The notes below the pieces were generated by a model. It made no database searches, was not told where the DNA came from, and was given only the letters and a program-made list of their open reading frames with translations. This document shows positions 38,499-46,753 of a DNA stretch of 64,000 bases, piece after piece; within the stretch, counting starts at the first letter, position 1, and every line of letters starts with the position of its first letter. The position numbers were made by a program, and so were the translations under genes. The stretch lies in contig NZ_CP107904.1 in assembly GCF_036013975.1 (NCBI RefSeq), forward strand, positions 1,922,001 through 1,986,000, in the 5' to 3' direction. This stretch comes from Kitasatospora sp. NBC_00458. GTDB lineage: Bacteria > Actinomycetota > Actinomycetes > Streptomycetales > Streptomycetaceae.

Positions 38499-39023
38499 TC
38501 AGTCCTCGTCGATCTTCCAGGGCATGACCAGCCCGTACTTCCACAGGTACCAGCCGCCGATCCCGGCGATCACCGCCAGGCCGATCACGGTGAGCGTGAT
38601 GTTGCGGCGGCGGACCCGCGGGTCCAGGGCCTTCTGCGCCGCCTCGGCCACCTTGCGGCGGGTCCAGCGCAGCGCCAGCTGGGCCCAGACGAACTCGGTC
38701 GCCCAGACACCCATGCCCAGGAAGATGACCACCCAGCCGGGACCGGGCAGCGGCAGCATGATCACGCCGAGCACCACCACCGCCAGGCCGGCCAGGAAGA
38801 CGGCCACCTGCCAGCTCAGGTGCAGCGGGCGCGAGCGGCGGATGAAGTGCGGCGCGCGGGACCCGAGCGGCCGGCCGCCGTCCGCACCCGCGTCGCCCGT
38901 CCCGTCCTCGCCGTCCGCGCTCCCCGGCCCCGTCGGCACCCCCGTGTCGTCCGGCACGATCACATCCCCCGCTCCCGTGTTCCCGCCCGCGTCACCGCGT
39001 GCCTTGTCGCTTCGCACAGTCAT
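38499..39023 (-). CDS. PGPGW-domain membrane protein (TIGR02611 family)
   Basis: A 174-residue membrane protein. The first 60 residues are Gly/Asp/Thr-rich. Then HLSWQVAVFLAGLAVVVLGV leads into the diagnostic MLPLPGPGWVVIFLGMGVWA, followed by a basic amphipathic loop (RWTRRKVAEAAQKALDPRVR) and a final membrane helix TVIGLAVIAGIGGWYLWKYG. The PGPGW family has no known function. The ATG has no strong ribosome site. It is divergent from ssgB across a 195-bp gap, the same neighbour I recall in Streptomyces. Confidence 0.85.
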   Translation of the reverse strand: MTVRSDKARGDAGGNTGAGDVIVPDDTGVPTGPGSADGEDGTGDAGADGGRPLGSRAPHFIRRSRPLHLSWQVAVFLAGLAVVVLGVIMLPLPGPGWVVIFLGMGVWATEFVWAQLALRWTRRKVAEAAQKALDPRVRRRNITLTVIGLAVIAGIGGWYLWKYGLVMPWKIDED

Positions 39024-39133
39024 GCCAGGAAACTAACCGAGAAGCGGCCCGGTAATGCCCCCGGCAGGCAGTCTGTGGCGATTCCGCAATGCGCCGTAAG
39101 GGGTACGACTCGCGCCCGAATCGGGACAGAGGG

Positions 39134-39160
39134 GTTTACATCGGTCTTGGAGGTGGGATG
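39134..39160 (+). promoter_or_regulatory. Candidate sigma-H/B-type promoter of ssgB
   Basis: GTTT at 39134-39137 and GGGATG at 39155-39160 (17-bp spacing) fit the GTTT / GGGTAT consensus of SigB-like sigma factors, about 55 bases before the ssgB start. In S. coelicolor ssgB is reported to be transcribed by the stress sigma factor SigH, which supports this reading. The match is partial. Confidence 0.45.
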
Positions 39161-39218
39161 GTCCGTTCGCCGACGTGCGATTCCCCGAGCGCACACTGAG
39201 CGAAAGGCCATGGCGCTT

Positions 39219-39632
39219 ATGAACACCACGGTCAGCTGCGAGCTGCACCTGCGCCTCATCGTGTCCAGCGAGTCCTCACTGCCCGTCCCCGCGGGCCTGC
39301 GCTACGACACCGCCGACCCCTATGCCGTGCACGCCACGTTCCACACCGGCGCCGACGAGACCGTGGAGTGGGTGTTCGCCCGAGATCTCCTTGCGGAGGG
39401 GCTGCACCGACCCACGGGTACCGGCGACGTCCGGGTCTGGCCGTCGCGCAGCCACGGGCAAGGGGTGGTCTGCATCGCGCTGAGCTCTCCGGAAGGAGAA
39501 GCCCTGCTGGAGGCCCCGGCCCGAGCGCTTGAGTCGTTCCTCAAGCGGACGGACGCCGCCGTGCCCCCCGGCACCGAACACCGTCACTTCGACCTCGACC
39601 GGGAGCTGTCCCACATCCTCGCCGAAAGCTGA
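39219..39632 (+). CDS. ssgB: Sporulation and cell division protein SsgB
   Basis: A 137-residue SsgA-like protein that recruits FtsZ to future septum sites in sporulating aerial hyphae. The sequence is the highly conserved SsgB: MNTTVSCELHLRLIVSSESS, GLRYDTADPYAVHATFHTGA, EWVFARDLLAEGLHRP, GDVRVWPSRSHGQGVVCIAL and the ending ELSHILAES. SsgB is restricted to morphologically complex actinomycetes, so it marks the host as a sporulating streptomycete-like organism. Two ATGs compete: 39210 (adds MAL, very close to AAAGG) and 39219 (the published form, 11 bases after AAAGG). I use 39219. Confidence 0.95.
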   Translation: MNTTVSCELHLRLIVSSESSLPVPAGLRYDTADPYAVHATFHTGADETVEWVFARDLLAEGLHRPTGTGDVRVWPSRSHGQGVVCIALSSPEGEALLEAPARALESFLKRTDAAVPPGTEHRHFDLDRELSHILAES

Positions 39633-40097
39633 CCCCGCCCGGAGGCGGTCACGCCCCGCTTGTCGGCGGGGTCGTACCCCCTGCCGTCACCGCAGCCGTC
39701 CTACTCGGGGGCACGGCAGCAGACTCAGCCGCGCACGACGCGGTCTCGGGGCCGGTGAAACGATTCGCCCCCATCAGGGGCGGGTCACCGCACCGAAAGC
39801 GCCCGGCAGTGAGGCCGGCCACCCAGACGGGTGGCCGGCCTCACTGCCGGGCGCGGGTGTCCGTGCGGGCGCCCCCGCCTCCGCCCGCCCCACCGGTCCT
39901 CCCCGCCGACCCTCCTCGCCGACCCTCCCCGCCCGTGCTCCCCGCCCGCCCTTCCCGTACGCCCTTTCGTACACACTGACGAGATCCGTACGCACCTTCG
40001 GGGGAAGCCGCCGCCGTGCGCCGCGCGGCCCGGTAAGGTCTGGAAGTGACCGTAGTCGCGGGGCGCCGACGGCCCCCTCCGCGCGAGGAGCCCCTAC
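39633..40097. other. Non-coding stretch downstream of ssgB
   Basis: No supportable gene in 465 bases. It holds a long perfect hairpin (39799-39854) and, near its end, AGGAG at 40087-40091 before the CGNR gene start. Open frames here are low-complexity Pro/Arg/Ala or Gly/Arg strings caused by GC content. Confidence 0.6.
39799..39854. terminator. 26-bp perfect hairpin downstream of ssgB
   Basis: A perfect 26-bp stem (39799-39824 with 39829-39854) with a 4-base AGAC loop, 167 bp after the ssgB stop. It is the longest hairpin in the window; the distance from ssgB is unusual for a terminator, and the TIGR02611 gene runs the other way, so it probably ends ssgB transcription. Confidence 0.7.
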
Positions 40098-40667
40098 GTG
40101 CTGATCACCCATGACACCGAGTGCGCGCTGAGCATCCTCGTCGAGCTGCTCAACACCGCCCCCGAGGTGTGCGGCACCGAGCTGCTGCCCGACGTGGCCG
40201 CGCTCGACGCCTTCGTGATCCGCCAGGAGATCAGCGAAGTCGACTCCCTCACCGACGACGACCTGCGCCGGGTGCACGAGCTGCGCTCACGGCTGCGCGA
40301 GGTGTTCGGCACGGAGTCCACCGAAGAGGCCGCCGAACTGGTCAACGCGCTGGTCGCCGCCGCGGGCACCACACCCCGGCTCACCAACCACGACCACCAC
40401 GGGTGGCACATCCACTACTTCGCGCCGCACGCCGCACTCGGCGACCACCTGGCGGCCGAACTGGGCATGGCGCTCGCCTTCATCCTCACCGCCGGCGAGC
40501 GCGAGCGGCTGCGCCGCTGCGAGGCCCCCGACTGCGCGCGGGTCTTCGTCGACCTCTCGCGCAACCGGTCGCGCCGCTACTGCGACAGCCGGACGTGCGG
40601 GAACCGCCTGCACGTGGCCGCCTACCGGGCACGCCAGCGGTCCGCCGAGACGGTTCCCTCCGCCTGA
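40098..40667 (+). CDS. CGNR zinc-finger (ABATE domain) protein
   Basis: A 189-residue protein with an N-terminal ABATE-type helical domain (VELLNTAPEVCGTELLPDVA to about 110) and a C-terminal CGNR zinc finger: CEAPDCARVFVD and RYCDSRTCGNRLHVAAYRAR, with four cysteines and the namesake CGNR. The family is thought to be stress-linked transcriptional regulators; targets are unknown. GTG start with GAGGAG. It follows a long non-coding stretch, so it likely has its own promoter. Confidence 0.9.
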   Translation: MLITHDTECALSILVELLNTAPEVCGTELLPDVAALDAFVIRQEISEVDSLTDDDLRRVHELRSRLREVFGTESTEEAAELVNALVAAAGTTPRLTNHDHHGWHIHYFAPHAALGDHLAAELGMALAFILTAGERERLRRCEAPDCARVFVDLSRNRSRRYCDSRTCGNRLHVAAYRARQRSAETVPSA

Positions 40668-40686
40668 GCAGCACGACGCCCCGGTG

Positions 40687-40706
40687 CCGGACGGCCCGCC
40701 GTCCGG
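40687..40706. terminator. Hairpin after the CGNR gene
   Basis: An 8-bp perfect stem (CCGGACGG with CCGTCCGG) and a CCCG loop, 19 bp after the CGNR stop and before the convergent membrane-protein gene. Confidence 0.5.
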
Positions 40707-40800
40707 GACCGCGCCCCGACCGGCCCGCCCCGGGAGCCGGCTCCGGACACACCGAAACCGCCGGACCGGCCCCGGCCCGGCACGGACGCACCGCCCCCGC

Positions 40801-41334
40801 TCAGATACCGCGGCGGCGCAGGATCTCCTCGATGTCGGCGAAGTCACCGAGGCCGTCGTCCCCCTTGGACCGCTTCCCCGGCCCCGCCTGCTTCCCCGCC
40901 CCGGCCTGCTTCACCTGCTCCGGCTGCTTCACCCGGCCCGCCGCACCGGACGGCGCCGCGGCACCGGCGCCCGGGGGCGCACCCACGGCCGGACGCGCCG
41001 GAGCCGGGCCGGCCGCCGCCGGACGCGCCTCGCCCCCGCCCGCCGCACCGCGCCGCGCCGCCCAGCGGGTGGCGAACAGCAGACCCGCCGAGACGCCCAG
41101 CAGCACGATCCCGGTCCACACCCGCGGGTCGAAGACCAGCTTCGTCGCCCAGTCGCCCAGCTCGCTGCCGATGGTCCGGGCCACCGGGAAGAGACCCGTC
41201 AGGTAGAGCCCGGCCGGCACCAGCGCCACCGCGAACCAGCGGGTCGCGGAGAGGAAGCGCCGGCGGTACGCGCGCAGGCCCGCGACGGCCACCCCGGCCG
41301 CCGTGAGCGCGAAACCCACCGCCGCCGTCAGCAC
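40801..41334 (-). CDS. Hypothetical membrane protein
   Basis: A 177-residue protein, not assigned to a family. Three hydrophobic segments are visible: near residues 1-20 (LTAAVGFALTAAGVAVAGL), 33-50 (WFAVALVPAGLYLTGLFPVA) and 74-90 (WTGIVLLGVSAGLLFATRW). The rest is a long Ala/Pro/Gly/Lys tail with VKQPEQVKQAGAGKQAGPGK and a conserved-looking end DGLGDFADIEEILRRRGI. GTG start. The tail is probably cytoplasmic and disordered. Convergent with the CGNR gene and divergent from the DsbA-like gene. Confidence 0.75.
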   Translation of the reverse strand: MLTAAVGFALTAAGVAVAGLRAYRRRFLSATRWFAVALVPAGLYLTGLFPVARTIGSELGDWATKLVFDPRVWTGIVLLGVSAGLLFATRWAARRGAAGGGEARPAAAGPAPARPAVGAPPGAGAAAPSGAAGRVKQPEQVKQAGAGKQAGPGKRSKGDDGLGDFADIEEILRRRGI

Positions 41335-41460
41335 GGCCGCGTCCCGTCGCCGGCCGGCCTGTCAGTCGTACCGATCATCTCGTCGGACCTCCCGTCGCCC
41401 CGGTCTGGCCGGACCCGGCCGCCGGAACGGCACCGGACCCACTAGTGGAACACTGGGGGC

Positions 41461-41961
41461 ATGATCGAAGGTTCCCTCCCCCGTCTTGAGTTCTGGTGCG
41501 AGCTCCAGTGCCCGGACTGCCGCACCGCCCTGGACGACGTCCGGACCCTGCGCGCCCGGTACGGCGACGCGCTCCCGGTCGAGCTGCGCCACTTCCCGCT
41601 GGAGAAGCACAAGCACGCCTACGCCGCGGCCGAGGCCGCCGAGGAGGCGTTCGCGCAGGGACTGGGGTGGCCGTTCGTCGAGGCGCTGCTGGCCCGGGTC
41701 GAGGAGCTGGACGCCCGCGGCACCGAGGTGCTGCTGGAGGTCGCCCGGGAGGTCGGGATGGACGCCGAGGAGGTGGACACCGCCCTGGTGGACGGCCGGC
41801 ACATGCTGATCGTCGATGCCGACCAGGCCGAGGGCAAGGCGATCGGCGTGCAGGGCACGCCGACCTACGTGATCGCCGGGCAGCGGCTCGACGGCGGCCG
41901 GAGCCAGGACGGCCTGCTGGACCGGATCGTCGCCGTCATCGAAGCGGCGAAGGCCTCCTGA
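41461..41961 (+). CDS. DsbA-family thioredoxin-fold protein
   Basis: A 166-residue DsbA/FrnE-like protein. The redox site is CPDC (residues 17-20) in FWCELQCPDCRTALDDVRTL, with an extra Cys at 13, and the cis-Pro loop is VQGTPTYVIAGQRLDGG, both in the right places. The helical insertion with HAYAAAEAAEEAFAQ and EEVDTALVDGRHMLIVDADQ is the DsbA-type domain. No signal peptide, so it is cytoplasmic. ATG start. It ends 22 bp before a convergent GNAT gene. Confidence 0.88.
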   Translation: MIEGSLPRLEFWCELQCPDCRTALDDVRTLRARYGDALPVELRHFPLEKHKHAYAAAEAAEEAFAQGLGWPFVEALLARVEELDARGTEVLLEVAREVGMDAEEVDTALVDGRHMLIVDADQAEGKAIGVQGTPTYVIAGQRLDGGRSQDGLLDRIVAVIEAAKAS

Positions 41962-41983
41962 CGCACGGCCAGGGGACGCGGCG

Positions 41984-42841
41984 TCAGATGAGCGCCTTCC
42001 CGTAGACCCGGTTGGTCACCCGGTAGCCGAGCGAATCGTAGAGGCGGATCGCGGCCTCGTTCCCGCTGAAGACGTTCAGCCCGAGGTCGCGGACACCGGC
42101 ACCCAGGCACTCCTGCTCCGCGAGCAGCATCAGCGCCCGGCCGTACCCGCGCCCCCGGTGGGCCTGCGTCACCTCCACCACCATCACCCAGGCCAGCGGC
42201 GAACCGTCCGGCAGGTCGCGGACCCGCAGGGCCAGCCAGAGCGAGCCCAGCGGGTCCGGACCCGCCGGATCCGGACCCGCCCCCCACAGCCGGCGCAGCG
42301 CGACCCCCGGGGTGTCCGCCCCCTGCGGCAGCAGGTTCACGTGGTCCGCGTCGGACTTGGCGCGGGCCTGCTCCTCCGCGAGGCCCGAGGAGACCAGGTC
42401 CCGCAGGTAGCCCTCCTTGGCGTCCGCGAGCCAGCCCGGGAACTCCTCGGCACCGATCGGGCGGGCGGCGACGCCGGGCGGCAGCGCCGGCGGCCCGGAG
42501 AGCCGCTTGGCCATGTTCCGCATCCGCTCGGCGTAGCCGAGGGTGACCGCGAGCGAACGGGCCAGCCTCGCCCCCTCCGGGATGTCGGCGTCCACCCGGG
42601 TACAGCCCCAACCGCGCAGCACCTCCTCGGCGGCCAGCGCGCCGAACGTCCCGCGCCCCCGGCCGCGCCCCTCGTGGACTTCCAACTCGGCTATCTCACC
42701 CCAGAGTTGCCCGCCGCGTGTAACGACACTGGTGCGCAGCGCGCCGACCGGGCGGCCGTTGGCGCAGATCCTCCAGCGTCTGGTGCGGCCGCCGCCGGCG
42801 GTGGATGTCTCCGGCCCCTCAGGGCGCAGCGTGGTGGTCAT
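41984..42841 (-). CDS. GNAT-family N-acetyltransferase, two-domain
   Basis: A 285-residue acetyltransferase with two GNAT-like halves. The N-terminal half has LWGEIAELEVHEGRGRGRG, a degenerate GNAT core. The C-terminal half is complete: MVVEVTQAHRGRGYGRALML (motif A) and GLNVFSGNEAAIRLYDSLGY (motif B), ending YRVTNRVYGKAL. The closest pattern is the mycothiol-synthase-like pseudo-dimer arrangement, but I do not claim that reaction. The ATG at 42841 has GGGAAGGGA; the GTG at 42862 is a poorer alternative. Confidence 0.85.
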   Translation of the reverse strand: MTTTLRPEGPETSTAGGGRTRRWRICANGRPVGALRTSVVTRGGQLWGEIAELEVHEGRGRGRGTFGALAAEEVLRGWGCTRVDADIPEGARLARSLAVTLGYAERMRNMAKRLSGPPALPPGVAARPIGAEEFPGWLADAKEGYLRDLVSSGLAEEQARAKSDADHVNLLPQGADTPGVALRRLWGAGPDPAGPDPLGSLWLALRVRDLPDGSPLAWVMVVEVTQAHRGRGYGRALMLLAEQECLGAGVRDLGLNVFSGNEAAIRLYDSLGYRVTNRVYGKALI

Positions 42842-42908
42842 GCCGGGGTCCCTTCCCGTCACCCGGGTGTTCTACCCGCCGGGCGCACGGGGCGGGACCC
42901 GGCGGCGC

Positions 42909-43739
42909 TCAGGGGTCCAGGTCGTCGCCGCTGCGCTCGGTGAAGACGGCCATCGCCTTGGCGGTCACCGGACCCGGGCCGGACAGTTCGCGGCCGTCGA
43001 CGCGGGTGACGGCCTGGACGTCGCGCAGGGTGGAGGTCAGGAAGACCTCCTCGGCCCGCTGGAGGGCGTCGAGGGGCAGGTCGGCCTCCTCGGCGCCGCA
43101 CCAGTCGATGACGAGTCGGCGGGTGATGCCGGCCAGACAGCCCGAGGACAGTTGCGGGGTGAGCAGGGTGCCGTCGAGGACGACGAAGACGTTGGAGCCC
43201 GTCCCCTCGCAGAGCCGCCCGGCGGTGTTGGCGAGGAGCGCCTCCGAGGCGCCGGCGCGGTGGGCGGCGGCCAGGGCGACGACGTTCTCCGCGTAGGAGG
43301 TGGTCTTCAGGCCCGCCACGGCGCTGTGCTCGTTGCGGCGCCAGGGGACGACGGCGACGGCCGTGGCGTCGGGCCGGCGGGCGGCGGCGCCGAGGGAGAC
43401 GACCAGGGTGGGGGCGTCGTCGCCGCGCTCGGAGCCGAGCGGGGCGGCGCCGCCGGTGTAGGTGACCCGCAGCCGGCCGAGGGGCATCGGGTTGGCGGCG
43501 AGCACCTGCGCGCAGGCCTCGCGGACCCGGTCGTGGTCGGGGTCGGGCAGGCCGAGACCGCGGGCCGAGAGGGTGAGCCGGTCGAGGTGGCGGGTGACGG
43601 CGAAGGCCCGCCCGTCGACGGCCTTCAGGGTCTCGAAGACCCCGTCCCCGGTGGTGAGCCCGTGGTCGAGGACGGACAGGGCGGGGTCGGCGGAGTCGAC
43701 GAGGGACCCGTTGACCCAGCTGGTGGTGGGGTGCTGCAT
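42909..43739 (-). CDS. pabC: Aminodeoxychorismate lyase (PabC) or related class IV aminotransferase
   Basis: A 276-residue fold-type IV PLP enzyme. Family blocks are VLDHGLTTGDGVFETLKAVD, RHLDRLTLSARGLGLP, the PLP-lysine region LKTTSYAENVVALAAAHRAG, and NTAGRLCEGTGSNVFVVLDG. It matches ADC lyase and D-/branched-chain aminotransferases; location directly downstream of pabB argues for 4-amino-4-deoxychorismate lyase, which releases p-aminobenzoate for folate. The ATG has AGGAG. Stop-to-start spacing to pabB is 82 bp. Confidence 0.88.
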   Translation of the reverse strand: MQHPTTSWVNGSLVDSADPALSVLDHGLTTGDGVFETLKAVDGRAFAVTRHLDRLTLSARGLGLPDPDHDRVREACAQVLAANPMPLGRLRVTYTGGAAPLGSERGDDAPTLVVSLGAAARRPDATAVAVVPWRRNEHSAVAGLKTTSYAENVVALAAAHRAGASEALLANTAGRLCEGTGSNVFVVLDGTLLTPQLSSGCLAGITRRLVIDWCGAEEADLPLDALQRAEEVFLTSTLRDVQAVTRVDGRELSGPGPVTAKAMAVFTERSGDDLDP

Positions 43740-43821
43740 CGAGGGCTGCTCCTCCTCGGTGGGGCGTGGGCGGTTCGGCTCCGGCCGGGGTCCGGTGACG
43801 GTGCCGGGTGCGTCCGCGCCC

Positions 43822-44877
43822 TCAGTCGGTGTGGGTTTCGGTGCCCGACGCTATCGCGACGAGGCGGGCGGCCTTCAGTTCGGTTTCCGCCCACTCGCGC
43901 TCGGGGTCGGATCCCCAGGTGATGCCGGCGCCGGTGCCGAAGCGGAGTTCGGGTGCCGCCGGGTCGGTCCGGTCGATCCAGAAGGTGCGGATGCCGACGG
44001 CGAGTTCGGCCTCGCCGCGGTCGGCGTCGACCCAGCCGACGGCGCCGCAGTAGGGGCCGCGCGGGGCGGTCTCCAGGGCCTCGATGATCCTCAGGGCGCT
44101 GGACTTGGGGGCGCCGGTGACCGAGCCGGGCGGGAAGGTGGCGGCGAGCAGTTCGGGCCAGCCGGCGCCGTCGCGCAGGGTCCCCTCCACGGTGGAGACC
44201 AGGTGGACCAGGCCGGGGTGCTTCTCGACGGCGCAGAGGTCGGGGACGGTGACGGTGCCGGTGGCGCAGACCCGTCCGAGGTCGTTGCGGACCAGGTCGA
44301 CGATCATCACGTTCTCGGCGTGGTCCTTGTCGAGGAGGTCGTGCTCGGTGCGGCCGGTGCCCTTGATCGGGCCGGAGGAGACGGTGCGGCCGGTGCGGCG
44401 CAGGTAGAGCTCGGGCGAGGCGGTGGCGATCTCGACCCCGTGGCCGGGCAGCCGGACGGTGCCCGCGTAGGGGGCGGGGTTGCCGTGGGCGAGGAGCCCG
44501 GTGAGGGCGTCGACGTCGGTGCGGTCCGGGTCGGGCAGCGGCGCGGACAGCACCCGGCAGAGGTTGGCCTGGTAGACCTCGCCGGCCGCGATGTGCTCGC
44601 GGATCCGGCGGACGCCCGCGGTGTAGGCGGCGCGGTCGAGCGAGCTGCGCCAGCGGTCGGCGGCCGGGCCGAGCCAGCCCCGGCCGGACGGCGGGGCCGG
44701 GGCCGGGCGGACGTCGTCGAAGCGGGCGCAGGTGAGCCGGCCCTCGAAGTCGTAGGCGACGGCCCAGTAGCCGGCGGAGTCGAGGGCCGCCGGATCCGAG
44801 GTGACGTCGCGCAGCCCGGTCGCGAGGCGGCCGCCGAAGCGGGCGAGCGGGGTGTGGGGGGCGGGGTGGCCGGACAC
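43822..44877 (-). CDS. pabB: Aminodeoxychorismate synthase component I (PabB)
   Basis: A 351-residue chorismate-utilising enzyme. The catalytic-lysine motif SGPIKGTGRTEHDL (PIKGT) is diagnostic of aminodeoxychorismate synthase rather than anthranilate synthase (PIAGT), and the motifs MIVDLVRNDLGRVC, FPPGSVTGAPKSSALRIIE and YCGAVGWVDADRGEAELAVG complete the fold. No PabA glutaminase domain or gene is present here; it must be supplied elsewhere. The GTG at 44877 follows AGGAG; the frame is open 37 codons upstream without similarity. Pairs with pabC. Confidence 0.92.
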   Translation of the reverse strand: MSGHPAPHTPLARFGGRLATGLRDVTSDPAALDSAGYWAVAYDFEGRLTCARFDDVRPAPAPPSGRGWLGPAADRWRSSLDRAAYTAGVRRIREHIAAGEVYQANLCRVLSAPLPDPDRTDVDALTGLLAHGNPAPYAGTVRLPGHGVEIATASPELYLRRTGRTVSSGPIKGTGRTEHDLLDKDHAENVMIVDLVRNDLGRVCATGTVTVPDLCAVEKHPGLVHLVSTVEGTLRDGAGWPELLAATFPPGSVTGAPKSSALRIIEALETAPRGPYCGAVGWVDADRGEAELAVGIRTFWIDRTDPAAPELRFGTGAGITWGSDPEREWAETELKAARLVAIASGTETHTD

Positions 44878-45177
44878 GGTTCTCCTGCACGGGCTTGCTC
44901 GGGATTGCGGTGCCTGAAGTGTAGGTCGGGGGGCGTGAGCAGAGTCGGGCGTCACGCGGGCGTGCGCCGGGTGACCTGCGGGTGTCACTCAGGGTGCTGT
45001 TCCACCTCTGCCGCGACCGTCCGGGGAGGTCGGCGCGGGGCCCGTCCGGGGCCGCCCGGCGGACACCCCGGCGGCACGCTGCGGGAACGGATTTTTAGCT
45101 GGCCCGGGAATCCGCTAGAGTTCAACACGTCGCCAGGGAGCGCAGCCGAGAAAAACGGTGAAGGTCCCGGGAGACAG
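44878..45177. other. Gene-free region between pabB and the tRNA array
   Basis: No gene in 300 bases. It contains the pabB upstream region and the tRNA promoter described separately at 45092-45121. Confidence 0.6.
45092..45121 (+). promoter_or_regulatory. Promoter of the tRNA array
   Basis: TTTTTA (45092-45097) and TAGAGT (45116-45121) with 18-bp spacing give a primary-sigma promoter 57 bases before the tRNA-Gly 5' end. The local T-rich stretch stands out in this GC-rich sequence. Confidence 0.6.
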
Positions 45178-45250
45178 GCGGACGTGGCTCAGTTGGTAGA
45201 GCATCACCTTGCCAAGGTGAGGGTCGCGAGTTCGAATCTCGTCGTCCGCT
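45178..45250 (+). tRNA. tRNA-Gly (GCC)
   Basis: Acceptor GCGGACG pairs with CGTCCGC, discriminator T, anticodon stem TCACC/GGTGA with loop TTGCCAA giving anticodon GCC (Gly), T-loop TTCGAAT. CCA not encoded. Confidence 0.97.
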
Positions 45251-45290
45251 CGATGGAGAACAGTGTAAGATCGTTCTTCGAGTGTTGCCT

Positions 45291-45364
45291 GGTGGAGTGG
45301 CCGAGAGGCGAGGCAACGGCCTGCAAAGCCGTCTACACGGGTTCAAATCCCGTCTCCACCTCCA
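45291..45364 (+). tRNA. tRNA-Cys (GCA)
   Basis: Acceptor GGTGGAG pairs with CTCCACC, anticodon stem ACGGC/GCCGT with loop CTGCAAA giving anticodon GCA (Cys), T-loop TTCAAAT, discriminator T. Unlike the other tRNAs here it encodes CCA (45362-45364). Confidence 0.97.
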
Positions 45365-45398
45365 AGAGGACTCCCGGTTACGGCCGGGCGACCTCCCC

Positions 45399-45470
<72 letters not shown>

Positions 45471-45511
45471 CGTCGGATCCTCCGGGGTCTGCTGCAGGAC
45501 CGCCACACCAG

Positions 45512-45583
<72 letters not shown>

Positions 45584-45624
45584 CGTCGGACCCTTCGGGG
45601 TCTGCTGCAGGACCGCCACACCAG

Positions 45625-45696
<72 letters not shown>

Positions 45697-46136
45697 CAAC
45701 AACGGCCGGGGCCGCGACTCTTGGGAGTCGCGGCCCCGGCTTCTTGCGTCTCCGGGAACTGTCGGAACTGCCGGGTCACTCCTGTGCCGATCGTACGGAC
45801 GGGCGGCAGCGGACCGGGCGGGCCGGGCGGCTCCCTCGGGGGCCGTCAGAACGCATCGCAGTGCAACGCATCGGAACGCAGAAGAGCCGCGTACGGTCGC
45901 CCTCACCGACGGCCGTACGCGGCATCTCCTCCTGCCGGGGTGCTCTGCGCACCGCTCTCGCCCGTCCGCGTGTCATCGCGGCCGCGGCCTCCCCGGCGGC
46001 ACCGGCTCCCCGTCCCCAGGGGATCCAGTGCCCGTTCCTCGGGCCGGCCCGGAGGCCGGCCGTTCCCATCGAGTGGATCAGTGGCTGGTCACGGACTGGA
46101 CCAGCGGGTGTATCGGTAAGCGGATCAGCGGGTGGA
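45697..46136. other. Gene-free region after the tRNA array
   Basis: Besides the terminator at 45705-45740, I see no supportable gene in 440 bases. Around 46090-46140 there are short repeats of GGATCAGYGG-type sequence just beyond the end of the small membrane-protein gene. Confidence 0.55.
45705..45740 (+). terminator. Terminator of the tRNA array
   Basis: A perfect 16-bp stem (45705-45720 with 45725-45740) with a TTGG loop, followed by TTCTT, 8 bases after the last tRNA. A textbook factor-independent terminator. Confidence 0.9.
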
Positions 46137-46337
46137 TCAGCGGCTGATCAGGTCGGCGACGGCCTGGGCCTGGTTCGCCATCTGCTCCCAGCCCCCGAAC
46201 AGCGTGACCAGCAGCACCGCGCAGGGCAGTGCCATGGCCACCGCCACGGCCGGGTGCCTGGTGGGCTCCGCGGCCTGGGGCTGAGTGAAGGCCGGCCGAC
46301 GGCGTCGGGAGGTGGATCCCGTGAGCTGCGCTGCCAT
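46137..46337 (-). CDS. Small membrane protein (66 aa)
   Basis: A 66-residue product: a basic N-terminus (SRRRRPAFTQPQ) and one hydrophobic segment at about 32-48 (VAMALPCAVLLVTLFGGW), then a short polar C-terminus EQMANQAQAVADLISR. The ATG has AGGAGT at good spacing. A small membrane protein at this spot, between the tRNA array and a Ser/Thr kinase gene, fits what I remember of Streptomyces. Function unknown. Confidence 0.7.
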   Translation of the reverse strand: MAAQLTGSTSRRRRPAFTQPQAAEPTRHPAVAVAMALPCAVLLVTLFGGWEQMANQAQAVADLISR

Positions 46338-46753
46338 GCCCTGACTCCTGATTCGTGAGCGGGTTTACCGGTGAAGTGGACGCGGTGGACGGCTTACCTC
46401 GGGGGACGAGCTCCCCGTCCACCGCTGAGGACAACGCTATGGCCCGAGGGGGTCGGCGGACGTCATGCCGTCGTACTGTTCTCCGGGCCTCCCGGAGGAT
46501 GACGCCTGTACCTGAGGACTACTACCGCAGGGGGAGACGGCCTCCACCGCACCCCCGGGGGAACCCTGAGGGGCGACCCCGAGAAACGTTTCAGCGACCC
46601 ATCGGCCGACTGTCAGTCCAAGATCGGACAATCGGACGATGGCTTGAGGTGTTGCGTATCAGCACACCGCAGCGGGCAGTCCGTAAGCTGTGCCAGACAG
46701 GAACTGACGACGCCCCAACCGACGGGGCCTCACCCACGGTCTGACGGGGAACG
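46338..46753. other. Intergenic region upstream of the Ser/Thr kinase gene
   Basis: No supportable gene in 416 bases. Base composition is a little lower in GC than the surroundings, as expected for a divergent promoter region. It contains the GAAACGTTTC palindrome at 46583-46592. Confidence 0.55.
46583..46592. promoter_or_regulatory. Palindrome resembling a LacI-type operator
   Basis: GAAACGTTTC is a perfect 10-bp palindrome with the central CG of LacI/GalR operators, 162 bp upstream of the kinase start. No LacI gene is nearby. Could be chance. Confidence 0.3.

Noticed and set aside
39755..39979. Short open frames on both strands over the long hairpin after ssgB
   Set aside because: Both strands give nearly the same residues because of the inverted repeat; products are Pro/Arg/Ala-rich with no start signal.
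46437..46631. 64-codon minus-strand open frame between the small membrane protein and the kinase
   Set aside because: No ribosome site, no conserved pattern, and it covers the likely divergent promoter region.
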